From assembly GCA_963995525.1 (NCBI GenBank), contig CAXEFP010000908.1, positions 806,001 to 870,000 on the forward strand: a DNA stretch of 64,000 nucleotides, given 5' to 3'. The translations under genes were made by a program, and so were the position numbers. Positions 8,495-21,534 of this stretch are shown piece after piece. Position 1 is the first letter of the stretch, and each line of letters starts with the position of its first letter. The DNA is from Escarpia spicata (Eukaryota; Annelida; Polychaeta; Sabellida; Siboglinidae). Below the pieces are notes generated by a model. It ran no database searches. It saw only the letters and a list, made by a program, of their open reading frames with translations, and had not been told where the DNA came from.

Positions 8495-11400
8495 GGATCC
8501 TTAATGTGGTCTTATCCCAAATAGATGATTTGCATGTTACAAATCTTCACGAAGGCTAGATTGATATCAAGCTACACACATAACTAGATTAACCCCAAAT
8601 GGGAATGCATGTTACCGTTTTATCCCCGTCACGTAAGTTACAAGAACATATTACGTAAGTTATAGGTGTGAAAACTCATCCCCATTTGATGTTTTATCTT
8701 GTCTAAAGCAGCAGTACATTCAGTACTCACGAGACAAACATGTCCCATGTCAAAATGTTCGAAAAAAATTAATGCATATCACAGCAAAACGGTATTTGTA
8801 GTGCACTTTTTTCGGCGGAAGGATCCTTAATGTGGTCTTACCCCAAATAGATGTTTTGCATGTTACAAATCTTCACGAAGGCTAGATTGATATCAAGCTA
8901 CACACATAACTAGATTAATCACAAATGGGAATGCATGTTACCGTTCTATCTCCGTCACGTAAGTTACAAGAACATATTACGTAAGTTATAGGTGTGAAAA
9001 CTAATCCCCATTTGAAGTTTTTTCTTATCTAAAGCAGCAGTACATTCAGTACTCACGAGACAAACATGTCCCATGTCAAAGTGTTCGAAAAAAATTAATG
9101 CATATCACAGCAAAACGGTATTTGTAGTGCACTTTTTTCGGCGGAAGGATCCTTAATGTGGTCTTATCCCAAATAGATGATTTGCATGTTACAAATCTTC
9201 ACGAAGGCTAGATTGATATCAAGCTACACACATAACTAGATTAACCCCAAATGGGAATGCATGTTACCGTTTTATCCCCGTCACGTAAGTTACAAGAACA
9301 TATTACGTAAGTTATAGGTGTGAAAACTCATCCCCATTTGAAGTTTTTTCTTGTCTAAAGCAGCAGTACCTTCAGTACTCACGAGACAAACATGTCCCAT
9401 ATCAAAGTGTTCGAAAAAAATTAATGCATATCACAGCAAAACGGTATTTGTAATGCACTTTTTTCGGCGGAAGGATATTTAATGTGGTCTTACCCCAAAT
9501 AGATGTTTTGCATGTTACAAATCTTCACGAAGGCTAGATTGATATCAAGCTACACACATAACTAGATTAACCCCAAATGGGAATGCATGTTATCGTTTTA
9601 TCCCCGTCACGTAAGTTACAAGAACATATTACGTAAGTTATAGGTGTGAAAACTCATCCCCATTTGATGTTTTATCTTGTCTAAAGCAGCAGTACATTCA
9701 GTACTCACGAGACAAACATGTCCCATGTCAAAATGTTCGAAAAAAATTAATGCATATCACAGCAAAACGGTATTTGTAGTGCACTTTTTTCGGCGGAAGG
9801 ATCCTTAATGTGGTCTTACCCCAAATAGATGTTTTGCATGTTACAAATCTTCACGAAGGCTAGATTGATATCAAGCTACACACATAACTAGATTAATCAC
9901 AAATGGGAATGCATGTTACCGTTCTATCTCCGTCACGTAAGTTACAAGAACATATTACGTAAGTTATAGGTGTGAAAACTAATCCCCATTTGAAGTTTTT
10001 TCTTATCTAAAGCAGCAGTACATTCAGTACTCACGAGACAAACATGTCCCATGTCAAAGTGTTCGAAAAAAATTAATGCATATCACAGCAAAACGGTATT
10101 TGTAGTGCACTTTTTTCGGCGGAAGGATCCTTAATGTGGTCTTATCCCAAATAGATGATTTGCATGTTACAAATCTTCACGAAGGCTAGATTGATATCAA
10201 GCTACACACATAACTAGATTAACCCCAAATGGGAATGCATGTTACCGTTTTATCCCCGTCACGTAAGTTACAAGAACATATTACGTAAGTTATAGGTGTG
10301 AAAACTCATCCCCATTTGATGTTTTATCTTGTCTAAAGCAGCAGTACATTCAGTACTCACGAGACAAACATGTCCCATGTCAAAATGTTCGAAAAAAATT
10401 AATGCATATCACAGCATAACGGTATTTGTAGTGCACTTTTTTCGGCGGAAGGATCCTTAATGTGGTCTTACCCCAAATAGATGTTTTGCATGTTACAAAT
10501 CTTCACGAAGGCTAGATTGATATCAAGCTACACACATAACTAGATTAATCACAAATGGGAATGCATGTTACCGTTCTATCTCCGTCACGTAAGTTACAAG
10601 AACATATTACGTAAGTTATAGGTGTGAAAACTCATCCCCATTTGATGTTTTATCTTGTCTAAAGCAGCAGTACATTCAGTACTCACGAGACAAACATGTC
10701 CCATGTCAAAATGTTCGAAAAAAATTAATGCATATCACAGCAAAACGGTATTTGTAGTGCACTTTTTTCGGCGGAAGGATCCTTAATGTGGTCTTATCCC
10801 AAATAGATGATTTGCATGTTACAAATCTTCACGAAGGCTAGATTGATATCAAGCTACACACATAACTAGATTAACCCCAAATGGGAATGCATGTTACCGT
10901 TTTATCCCCGTCACGTAAGTTACAAGAACATATTACGTAAGTTATAGGTGTGAAAACTCATCCCCATTTGATGTTTTATCTTGTCTAAAGCAGCAGTACA
11001 TTCAGTACTCACGAGACAAACATGTCCCATGTCAAAATGTTCGAAAAAAATTAATGCATATCACAGCAAAACGGTATTTGTAGTGCACTTTTTTCGGCGG
11101 AAGGATCCTTAATGTGGTCTTACCCCAAATAGATGTTTTGCATGTTACAAATCTTCACGAAGGCTAGATTGATATCAAGCTACACACATAACTAGATTAA
11201 TCACAAATGGGAATGCATGTTACCGTTCTATCTCCGTCACGTAAGTTACAAGAACATATTACGTAAGTTATAGGTGTGAAAACTAATCCCCATTTGAAGT
11301 TTTTTCTTATCTAAAGCAGCAGTACATTCAGTACTCACGAGACAAACATGTCCCATGTCAAAGTGTTCGAAAAAAATTAATGCATATCACAGCAAAACGG

Positions 11401-11754
11401 TATTTGTAGTGCACTTTTTTCGGCGGAAGGATCCTTAATGTGGTCTTATCCCAAATAGATGATTTGCATGTTACAAATCTTCACGAAGGCTAGATTGATA
11501 TCAAGCTACACACATAACTAGATTAACCCCAAATGGGAATGCATGTTACCGTTTTATCCCCGTCACGTAAGTTACAAGAACATATTACGTAAGTTATAGG
11601 TGTGAAAACTCATCCCCATTTGATGTTTTATCTTGTCTAAAGCAGCAGTACATTCAGTACTCACGAGACAAACATGTCCCATGTCAAAATGTTCGAAAAA
11701 AATTAATGCATATCACAGCAAAACGGTATTTGTAGTGCACTTTTTTCGGCGGAA
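8495..11754 (+). repeat. 10-monomer block, copy 2
   Basis: The order is A-B-C-D-B-A'-E-A-B-A, matching 19-3278 monomer for monomer. It includes the GTTATCG D unit at 9473 and the AGCATAACGG A-prime at 10125. The offset from copy 1 is 8476 bp, exactly 26 units. Confidence 0.88.
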
Positions 11755-12080
11755 GGATCCTTAATGTGGTCTTACCCCAAATAGATGTTTTGCATGTTAC
11801 AAATCTTCACGAAGGCTAGATTGATATCAAGCTACACACATAACTAGATTAACCCCAAATGGGAATGCATGTTACCGTTTTATCCCCGTCACGTAAGTTA
11901 CAAGAACATATTACGTAAGTTATAGGTGTGAAAACTCATCCCCATTTGATGTTTTATCTTGTCTAAAGCAGCAGTACATTCAGTACTCACGAGACAAACA
12001 TGTCCCATGTCAAAATGTTCGAAACAAATTAATGCATATCACAGCAAAACGGTATTTGTAGTGCACTTTTTTCGGCGGAA
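11755..12080 (+). repeat. type G monomer, recombinant head
   Basis: This unit has a normal GGATCCTTAATG start, a B-like head (TTACCCC, GTTTTGC), then AACCCC, TTTTATCCCCG and an A-like tail. It resembles D or F without their BamHI-region changes, so a switch between about unit positions 35 and 95 would explain it. Its end carries GAAACAAATT and leads into an F unit. Related units at 12733, 15993 and 62941 have ATATATGTTTTG. Confidence 0.85.
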
Positions 12081-15000
12081 GGATCATTACTGTGGTCTTA
12101 CCCCAAATAGATGTTTTGCATGTTACAAATCTTCACGAAGGCTAGATTGATATCAAGCTACACACATAACTAGATTAACCCCAAATGGGAATGCATGTTA
12201 CCGTTTTATCCCCGTCACGTAAGTTACAAGAACATATTACGTAAGTTATAGGTGTGAAAACTCATCCCCATTTGATGTTTTATCTTGTCTAAAGCAGCAG
12301 TACATTCAGTACTCACGAGACAAACATGTCCCATGTCAAAATGTTCGAAAAAAATTAATGCATATCACAGCAAAACGGTATTTGTAGTGCACTTTTTTCG
12401 GCGGAAGGATCCTTAATGTGGTCTTACCCCAAATAGATGTTTTGCATGTTACAAATCTTCACGAAGGCTAGATTGATATCAAGCTACACACATAACTAGA
12501 TTAATCACAAATGGGAATGCATGTTACCGTTCTATCTCCGTCACGTAAGTTACAAGAACATATTACGTAAGTTATAGGTGTGAAAACTCATCCCCATTTG
12601 ATGTTTTATCTTGTCTAAAGCAGCAGTACATTCAGTACTCACGAGACAAACATGTCCCATGTCAAAATGTTCGAAACAAATTAATGCATATCACAGCAAA
12701 ATGGTATTTGTAGTGCACTTTTTTTGGTGGAAGGATCCTTAATGTGGTCTTACCCCAAATATATGTTTTGCATGTTACAAATCTTCACGAAGGCTAGATT
12801 GATATCAAGCTACACACATAACTAGATTAACCACAAATGGGAATGCATGTTACCGTTTTATCCCCGTCACGTAAGTTACAAGAACATATTACGTAAGTTA
12901 TAGGTGTGAAAACTCATCCCCATTTGATGTTTTATCTTGTCTAAAGCAGCAGTACATTCAGTACTCACGAGACAAACATGTCCCATGTCAAAATGTTCGA
13001 AAAAAATTAATGCATATCACAGCAAAACGGTATTTGTAGTGCACTTTTTTCGGCGGAAGGATCCTTAATGTGGTCTTATCCCAAATATATGATTTGCATG
13101 TTACAAATCTTCACGAAGGCTAGATTGATATCAAGCTACATACATAACTAGATTAACCCCAAATGGGAATGCATGTTACCGTTTTATCCCCGTCACGTAA
13201 GTTACAAGAACATATTACGTAAGTTATAGGTGTGAAAACTCATCCCCATTTGAAGTTTTTTCTTGTCTAAAGCAGCAGTACCTTCAGTACTCACGAGACA
13301 AACATGTCCCATATCAAAGTGTTCGAAAAAAATTAATGCATATCACAGCAAAACGGTATTTGTAATGCACTTTTTTCGGCGGAAGGATATTTAATGTGGT
13401 CTTACCCCAAATAGATGTTTTGCATGTTACAAATCTTCACGAAGGCTAGATTGATATCAAGCTACACACATAACTAGATTAACCACAAATGGGAATGCAT
13501 GTTACCGTTTTATCCCCGTCACGTAAGTTACAAGAACATATTACGTAAGTTATAGGTGTGAAAACTCATCCCCATTTGATGTTTTATCTTGTCTAAAGCA
13601 GCAGTACATTCAGTACTCACGAGACAAACATGTCCCATGTCAAAATGTTCGAAAAAAATTAATGCATATCACAGCAAAACGGTATTTGTAGTGCACTTTT
13701 TTCGGCGGAAGGATCCTTAATGTGGTCTTATCCCAAATAGATGATTTGCATGTTACAAATCTTCACGAAGGCTAGATTGATATCAAGCTACACACATAAC
13801 TAGATTAACCCCAAATGGGAATGCATGTTACCGTTTTATCCCCGTCACGTAAGTTACAAGAACATATTACGTAAGTTATAGGTGTGAAAACTCATCCCCA
13901 TTTGAAGTTTTTTCTTGTCTAAAGCAGCAGTACCTTCAGTACTCACGAGACAAACATGTCCCATATCAAAGTGTTCGAAAAAAATTAATGCATATCACAG
14001 CAAAACGGTATTTGTAATGCACTTTTTTCGGCGGAAGGATATTTAATGTGGTCTTACCCCAAATAGATGTTTTGCATGTTACAAATCTTCACGAAGGCTA
14101 GATTGATATCAAGCTACACACATAACTAGATTAACCACAAATGGGAATGCATGTTACCGTTTTATCCCCGTCACGTAAGTTACAAGAACATATTACGTAA
14201 GTTATAGGTGTGAAAACTCATCCCCATTTGATGTTTTATCTTGTCTAAAGCAGCAGTACATTCAGTACTCACGAGACAAACATGTCCCATGTCAAAATGT
14301 TCGAAACAAATTAATGCATATCACAGCAAAACGGTATTTGTAGTGCACTTTTTTCGGCGGAAGGATCATTACTGTGGTCTTACCCCAAATAGATGTTTTG
14401 CATGTTACAAATCTTCACGAAGGCTAGATTGATATCAAGCTACACACATAACTAGATTAACCCCAAATGGGAATGCATGTTACCGTTTTATCCCCGTCAC
14501 GTAAGTTACAAGAACATATTACGTAAGTTATAGGTGTGAAAACTCATCCCCATTTGATGTTTTATCTTGTCTAAAGCAGCAGTACATTCAGTACTCACGA
14601 GACAAACATGTCCCATGTCAAAATGTTCGAAAAAAATTAATGCATATCACAGCAAAACGGTATTTGTAGTGCACTTTTTTCGGCGGAAGGATCCTTAATG
14701 TGGTCTTATCCCAAATAGATGATTTGCATGTTACAAATCTTCACGAAGGCTAGATTGATATCAAGCTACACACATAACTAGATTAACCCCAAATGGGAAT
14801 GCATGTTACCGTTTTATCCCCGTCACGTAAGTTACAAGAACATATTACGTAAGTTATAGGTGTGAAAACTCATCCCCATTTGAAGTTTTTTCTTGTCTAA
14901 AGCAGCAGTACCTTCAGTACTCACGAGACAAACATGTCCCATATCAAAGTGTTCGAAAAAAATTAATGCATATCACAGCAAAACGGTATTTGTAATGCAC

Positions 15001-17622
15001 TTTTTTCGGCGGAAGGATATTTAATGTGGTCTTACCCCAAATAGATGTTTTGCATGTTACAAATCTTCACGAAGGCTAGATTGATATCAAGCTACACACA
15101 TAACTAGATTAACCACAAATGGGAATGCATGTTACCGTTTTATCCCCGTCACGTAAGTTACAAGAACATATTACGTAAGTTATAGGTGTGAAAACTCATC
15201 CCCATTTGATGTTTTATCTTGTCTAAAGCAGCAGTACATTCAGTACTCACGAGACAAACATGTCCCATGTCAAAATGTTCGAAACAAATTAATGCATATC
15301 ACAGCAAAACGGTATTTGTAGTGCACTTTTTTCGGCGGAAGGATCATTACTGTGGTCTTACCCCAAATAGATGTTTTGCATGTTACAAATCTTCACGAAG
15401 GCTAGATTGATATCAAGCTACACACATAACTAGATTAACCCCAAATGGGAATGCATGTTACCGTTTTATCCCCGTCACGTAAGTTACAAGAACATATTAC
15501 GTAAGTTATAGGTGTGAAAACTCATCCCCATTTGATGTTTTATCTTGTCTAAAGCAGCAGTACATTCAGTACTCACGAGACAAACATGTCCCATGTCAAA
15601 ATGTTCGAAAAAAATTAATGCATATCACAGCAAAACGGTATTTGTAGTGCACTTTTTTCGGCGGAAGGATCCTTAATGTGGTCTTACCCCAAATAGATGT
15701 TTTGCATGTTACAAATCTTCACGAAGGCTAGATTGATATCAAGCTACACACATAACTAGATTAATCACAAATGGGAATGCATGTTACCGTTCTATCTCCG
15801 TCACGTAAGTTACAAGAACATATTACGTAAGTTATAGGTGTGAAAACTCATCCCCATTTGATGTTTTATCTTGTCTAAAGCAGCAGTACATTCAGTACTC
15901 ACGAGACAAACATGTCCCATGTCAAAATGTTCGAAACAAATTAATGCATATCACAGCAAAATGGTATTTGTAGTGCACTTTTTTTGGTGGAAGGATCCTT
16001 AATGTGGTCTTACCCCAAATATATGTTTTGCATGTTACAAATCTTCACGAAGGCTAGATTGATATCAAGCTACACACATAACTAGATTAACCACAAATGG
16101 GAATGCATGTTACCGTTTTATCCCCGTCACGTAAGTTACAAGAACATATTACGTAAGTTATAGGTGTGAAAACTCATCCCCATTTGATGTTTTATCTTGT
16201 CTAAAGCAGCAGTACATTCAGTACTCACGAGACAAACATGTCCCATGTCAAAATGTTCGAAAAAAATTAATGCATATCACAGCAAAACGGTATTTGTAGT
16301 GCACTTTTTTCGGCGGAAGGATCCTTAATGTGGTCTTATCCCAAATATATGATTTGCATGTTACAAATCTTCACGAAGGCTAGATTGATATCAAGCTACA
16401 TACATAACTAGATTAACCCCAAATGGGAATGCATGTTACCGTTTTATCCCCGTCACGTAAGTTACAAGAACATATTACGTAAGTTATAGGTGTGAAAACT
16501 CATCCCCATTTGAAGTTTTTTCTTGTCTAAAGCAGCAGTACCTTCAGTACTCACGAGACAAACATGTCCCATATCAAAGTGTTCGAAAAAAATTAATGCA
16601 TATCACAGCAAAACGGTATTTGTAATGCACTTTTTTCGGCGGAAGGATATTTAATGTGGTCTTACCCCAAATAGATGTTTTGCATGTTACAAATCTTCAC
16701 GAAGGCTAGATTGATATCAAGCTACACACATAACTAGATTAACCACAAATGGGAATGCATGTTACCGTTTTATCCCCGTCACGTAAGTTACAAGAACATA
16801 TTACGTAAGTTATAGGTGTGAAAACTCATCCCCATTTGATGTTTTATCTTGTCTAAAGCAGCAGTACATTCAGTACTCACGAGACAAACATGTCCCATGT
16901 CAAAATGTTCGAAAAAAATTAATGCATATCACAGCAAAACGGTATTTGTAGTGCACTTTTTTCGGCGGAAGGATCCTTAATGTGGTCTTATCCCAAATAG
17001 ATGATTTGCATGTTACAAATCTTCACGAAGGCTAGATTGATATCAAGCTACACACATAACTAGATTAACCCCAAATGGGAATGCATGTTACCGTTTTATC
17101 CCCGTCACGTAAGTTACAAGAACATATTACGTAAGTTATAGGTGTGAAAACTCATCCCCATTTGAAGTTTTTTCTTGTCTAAAGCAGCAGTACCTTCAGT
17201 ACTCACGAGACAAACATGTCCCATATCAAAGTGTTCGAAAAAAATTAATGCATATCACAGCAAAACGGTATTTGTAATGCACTTTTTTCGGCGGAAGGAT
17301 ATTTAATGTGGTCTTACCCCAAATAGATGTTTTGCATGTTACAAATCTTCACGAAGGCTAGATTGATATCAAGCTACACACATAACTAGATTAACCACAA
17401 ATGGGAATGCATGTTACCGTTTTATCCCCGTCACGTAAGTTACAAGAACATATTACGTAAGTTATAGGTGTGAAAACTCATCCCCATTTGATGTTTTATC
17501 TTGTCTAAAGCAGCAGTACATTCAGTACTCACGAGACAAACATGTCCCATGTCAAAATGTTCGAAAAAAATTAATGCATATCACAGCAAAACGGTATTTG
17601 TAGTGCACTTTTTTCGGCGGAA
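12081..17622 (+). repeat. C/D/F-rich section with nested duplications
   Basis: Seventeen units in the order F-E-G-C-D-C-D-F-C-D-F-E-G-C-D-C-D. The first seven (12081-14362) match the last seven (15341-17622) at an offset of 3260 bp, ten units. Shared private markers are AAATGGTATTTG with TTTTTTTGGTGG at the end of E (12701 and 15961), ATATATGTTTTG in G, and CTACATACATAAC in C. Nested inside, C-D-F at 13711-14688 is repeated at 14689-15666 (978 bp). No A or B unit occurs in the section, unlike the rest of the array. Confidence 0.88.
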
Positions 17623-20600
17623 GGATCCTTAATGTGGTCTTATCCCAAATAGATGATTTGCATGTTACAAATCTTCACGAAGGCTAGATTGATATCAAGC
17701 TACACACATAACTAGATTAACCCCAAATGGGAATGCATGTTACCGTTTTATCCCCGTCACGTAAGTTACAAGAACATATTACGTAAGTTATAGGTGTGAA
17801 AACTCATCCCCATTTGATGTTTTATCTTGTCTAAAGCAGCAGTACATTCAGTACTCACGAGACAAACATGTCCCATGTCAAAATGTTCGAAAAAAATTAA
17901 TGCATATCACAGCAAAACGGTATTTGTAGTGCACTTTTTTCGGCGGAAGGATCCTTAATGTGGTCTTACCCCAAATAGATGTTTTGCATGTTACAAATCT
18001 TCACGAAGGCTAGATTGATATCAAGCTACACACATAACTAGATTAATCACAAATGGGAATGCATGTTACCGTTCTATCTCCGTCACGTAAGTTACAAGAA
18101 CATATTACGTAAGTTATAGGTGTGAAAACTAATCCCCATTTGAAGTTTTTTCTTATCTAAAGCAGCAGTACATTCAGTACTCACGAGACAAACATGTCCC
18201 ATGTCAAAGTGTTCGAAAAAAATTAATGCATATCACAGCAAAACGGTATTTGTAGTGCACTTTTTTCGGCGGAAGGATCCTTAATGTGGTCTTATCCCAA
18301 ATAGATGATTTGCATGTTACAAATCTTCACGAAGGCTAGATTGATATCAAGCTACACACATAACTAGATTAACCCCAAATGGGAATGCATGTTACCGTTT
18401 TATCCCCGTCACGTAAGTTACAAGAACATATTACGTAAGTTATAGGTGTGAAAACTCATCCCCATTTGATGTTTTATCTTGTCTAAAGCAGCAGTACATT
18501 CAGTACTCACGAGACAAACATGTCCCATGTCAAAATGTTCGAAAAAAATTAATGCATATCACAGCAAAACGGTATTTGTAGTGCACTTTTTTCGGCGGAA
18601 GGATCCTTAATGTGGTCTTACTCCAAATAGATGTTTTGCATGTTACAAATCTTCACGAAGGCTAGATTGATATCAAGCTACACACATAACTAGATTAATC
18701 ACAAATGGGAATGCATGTTACCGTTCTATCTCCGTCACGTAAGTTACAAGAACATATTACCTAAGTTATAGGTGTGAAAACTAATCCCCATTTGAAGTTT
18801 TTTCTTATCTAAAGCAGCAGTACATTCAGTACTCACGAGACAAACATGTCCCATGTCAAAGTGTTCGAAAAAAATTAATGCATATCACAGCAAAACGGTA
18901 TTTGTAGTGCACTTTTTTCGGCGGAAGGATCCTTAATGTGGTCTTATCCCAAATAGATGATTTGCATGTTACAAATCTTCACGAAGGCTAGATTGATATC
19001 AAGCTACACACATAACTAGATTAACCCCAAATGGGAATGCATGTTACCGTTTTATCCCCGTCACGTAAGTTACAAGAACATATTACGTAAGTTATAGGTG
19101 TGAAAACTCATCCCCATTTGATGTTTTATCTTGTCTAAAGCAGCAGTACATTCAGTACTCACGAGACAAACATGTCCCATGTCAAAATGTTCGAAAAAAA
19201 TTAATGCATATCACAGCATAACGGTATTTGTAGTGCACTTTTTTCGGCGGAAGGATCCTTAATGTGGTCTTACCCCAAATAGATGTTTTGCATGTTACAA
19301 ATCTTCACGAAGGCTAGATTGATATCAAGCTACACACATAACTAGATTAATCACAAATGTGAATGCATGTTACCGTTCTATCTCCGTCACGTAAGTTACA
19401 AGAACATATTACGTAAGTTATAGGTGTGAAAACTCATCCCCATTTGATGTTTTATCTTGTCTAAAGCAGCAGTACATTCAGTACTCACGAGACAAACATG
19501 TCCCATGTCAAAATGTTCGAAAAAAATTAATGCATATCACAGCAAAACGGTATTTGTAGTGCACTTTTTTCGGCGGAAGGATCCTTAATGTGGTCTTATC
19601 CCAAATAGATGATTTGCATGTTACAAATCTTCACGAAGGCTAGATTGATATCAAGCTACACACATAACTAGATTAACCCCAAATGGGAATGCATGTTACC
19701 GTTTTATCCCCGTCACGTAAGTTACAAGAACATATTACGTAAGTTATAGGTGTGAAAACTCATCCCCATTTGATGTTTTATCTTGTCTAAAGCAGCAGTA
19801 CATTCAGTACTCACGAGACAAACATGTCCCATGTCAAAATGTTCGAAAAAAATTAATGCATATCACAGCAAAACGGTATTTGTAGTGCACTTTTTTCGGC
19901 GGAAGGATCCTTAATGTGGTCTTACCCCAAATAGATGTTTTGCATGTTACAAATCTTCACGAAGGCTAGATTGATATCAAGCTACACACATAACTAGATT
20001 AATCACAAATGGGAATGCATGTTACCGTTCTATCTCCGTCACGTAAGTTACAAGAACATATTACGTAAGTTATAGGTGTGAAAACTAATCCCCATTTGAA
20101 GTTTTTTCTTATCTAAAGCAGCAGTACATTCAGTACTCACGAGACAAACATGTCCCATGTCAAAGTGTTCGAAAAAAATTAATGCATATCACAGCAAAAC
20201 GGTATTTGTAGTGCACTTTTTTCGGCGGAAGGATCCTTAATGTGGTCTTATCCCAAATAGATGATTTGCATGTTACAAATCTTCACGAAGGCTAGATTGA
20301 TATCAAGCTACACACATAACTAGATTAACCCCAAATGGGAATGCATGTTACCGTTTTATCCCCGTCACGTAAGTTACAAGAACATATTACGTAAGTTATA
20401 GGTGTGAAAACTCATCCCCATTTGATGTTTTATCTTGTCTAAAGCAGCAGTACATTCAGTACTCACGAGACAAACATGTCCCATGTCAAAATGTTCGAAA
20501 AAAATTAATGCATATCACAGCAAAACGGTATTTGTAGTGCACTTTTTTCGGCGGAAGGATCCTTAATGTGGTCTTATCCCAAATATATGATTTGCATGTT

Positions 20601-21534
20601 ACAAATCTTCACGAAGGCTAGATTGATATCAAGCTACACACATAACTAGATTAACCACAAATGGGAATGCATGTTACCGTTTTATCCCCGTCACGTAAGT
20701 TACAAGAACATATTACGTAAGTTATAGGTGTGAAAACTCATCCCCATTTGATGTTTTATCTTGTCTAAAGCAGCAGTACATTCAGTACTCACGAGACAAA
20801 CATGTCCCATGTCAAAATGTTCGAAAAAAATTAATGCATATCACAGCAAAACGGTATTTGTAGTGCACTTTTTTCGGCGGAAGGATCCTTAATGTGGTCT
20901 TATCCCAAATAGATGATTTGCATGTTACAAATCTTCACGAAGGCTAGATTGATATCAAGCTACACACATAACTAGATTAACCCCAAATGGGAATGCATGT
21001 TACCGTTTTATCCCCGTCACGTAAGTTACAAGAACATATTACGTAAGTTATAGGTGTGAAAACTCATCCCCATTTGAAGTTTTTTCTTGTCTAAAGCAGC
21101 AGTACCTTCAGTACTCACGAGACAAACATGTCCCACATCAAAGTGTTCGAAAAAAATTAATGCATATCACAGCAAAACGGTATTTGTAATGCACTTTTTT
21201 CGGCGGAAGGATATTTAATGTGGTCTTACCCCAAATAGATGTTTTGCATGTTACAAATCTTCACGAAGGCTAGATTGATATCAAGCTACACACATAACTA
21301 GATTAACCCCAAATGGGAATGCATGTTACCGTTTTATCCCCGTCACGTAAGTTACAAGAACATATTACGTAAGTTATAGGTGTGAAAACTCATCCCCATT
21401 TGATGTTTTATCTTGTCTAAAGCAGCAGTACATTCAGTACTCACGAGACAAACATGTCCCATGTCAAAATGTTCGAAAAAAATTAATGCATATCACAGCA
21501 AAACGGTATTTGTAGTGCACTTTTTTCGGCGGAA
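17623..21534 (+). repeat. higher-order unit, 12 monomers, copy 1
   Basis: The order is A-B-A-B*-A'-E-A-B-A-A''-C-D. B* at 18601 is a B unit with TTACTCCAAATAG and TTACCTAAG, the latter altering the second ACGTAAGTTA box. E at 19253 has AAATGTG instead of AAATGGG. A'' at 20557 combines ATATATGATTTG with AACCAC. The D at 21209 has AACCCC, unlike the next copy. The following unit repeats the last nine monomers. Confidence 0.88.
18601..18926 (+). repeat. B* monomer with altered core
   Basis: This B unit has two private changes: TTACTCC for TTACCCC, and TTACCTAAGTTATAGG for TTACGTAAGTTATAGG. The second change breaks the TTACGTAA palindrome and the downstream ACGTAAGTTA box, which nearly all other units retain. 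The only other copies are at 21535 and 25447, 9 and then 12 units further on, which marks them as block copies of one mutant. Confidence 0.9.
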
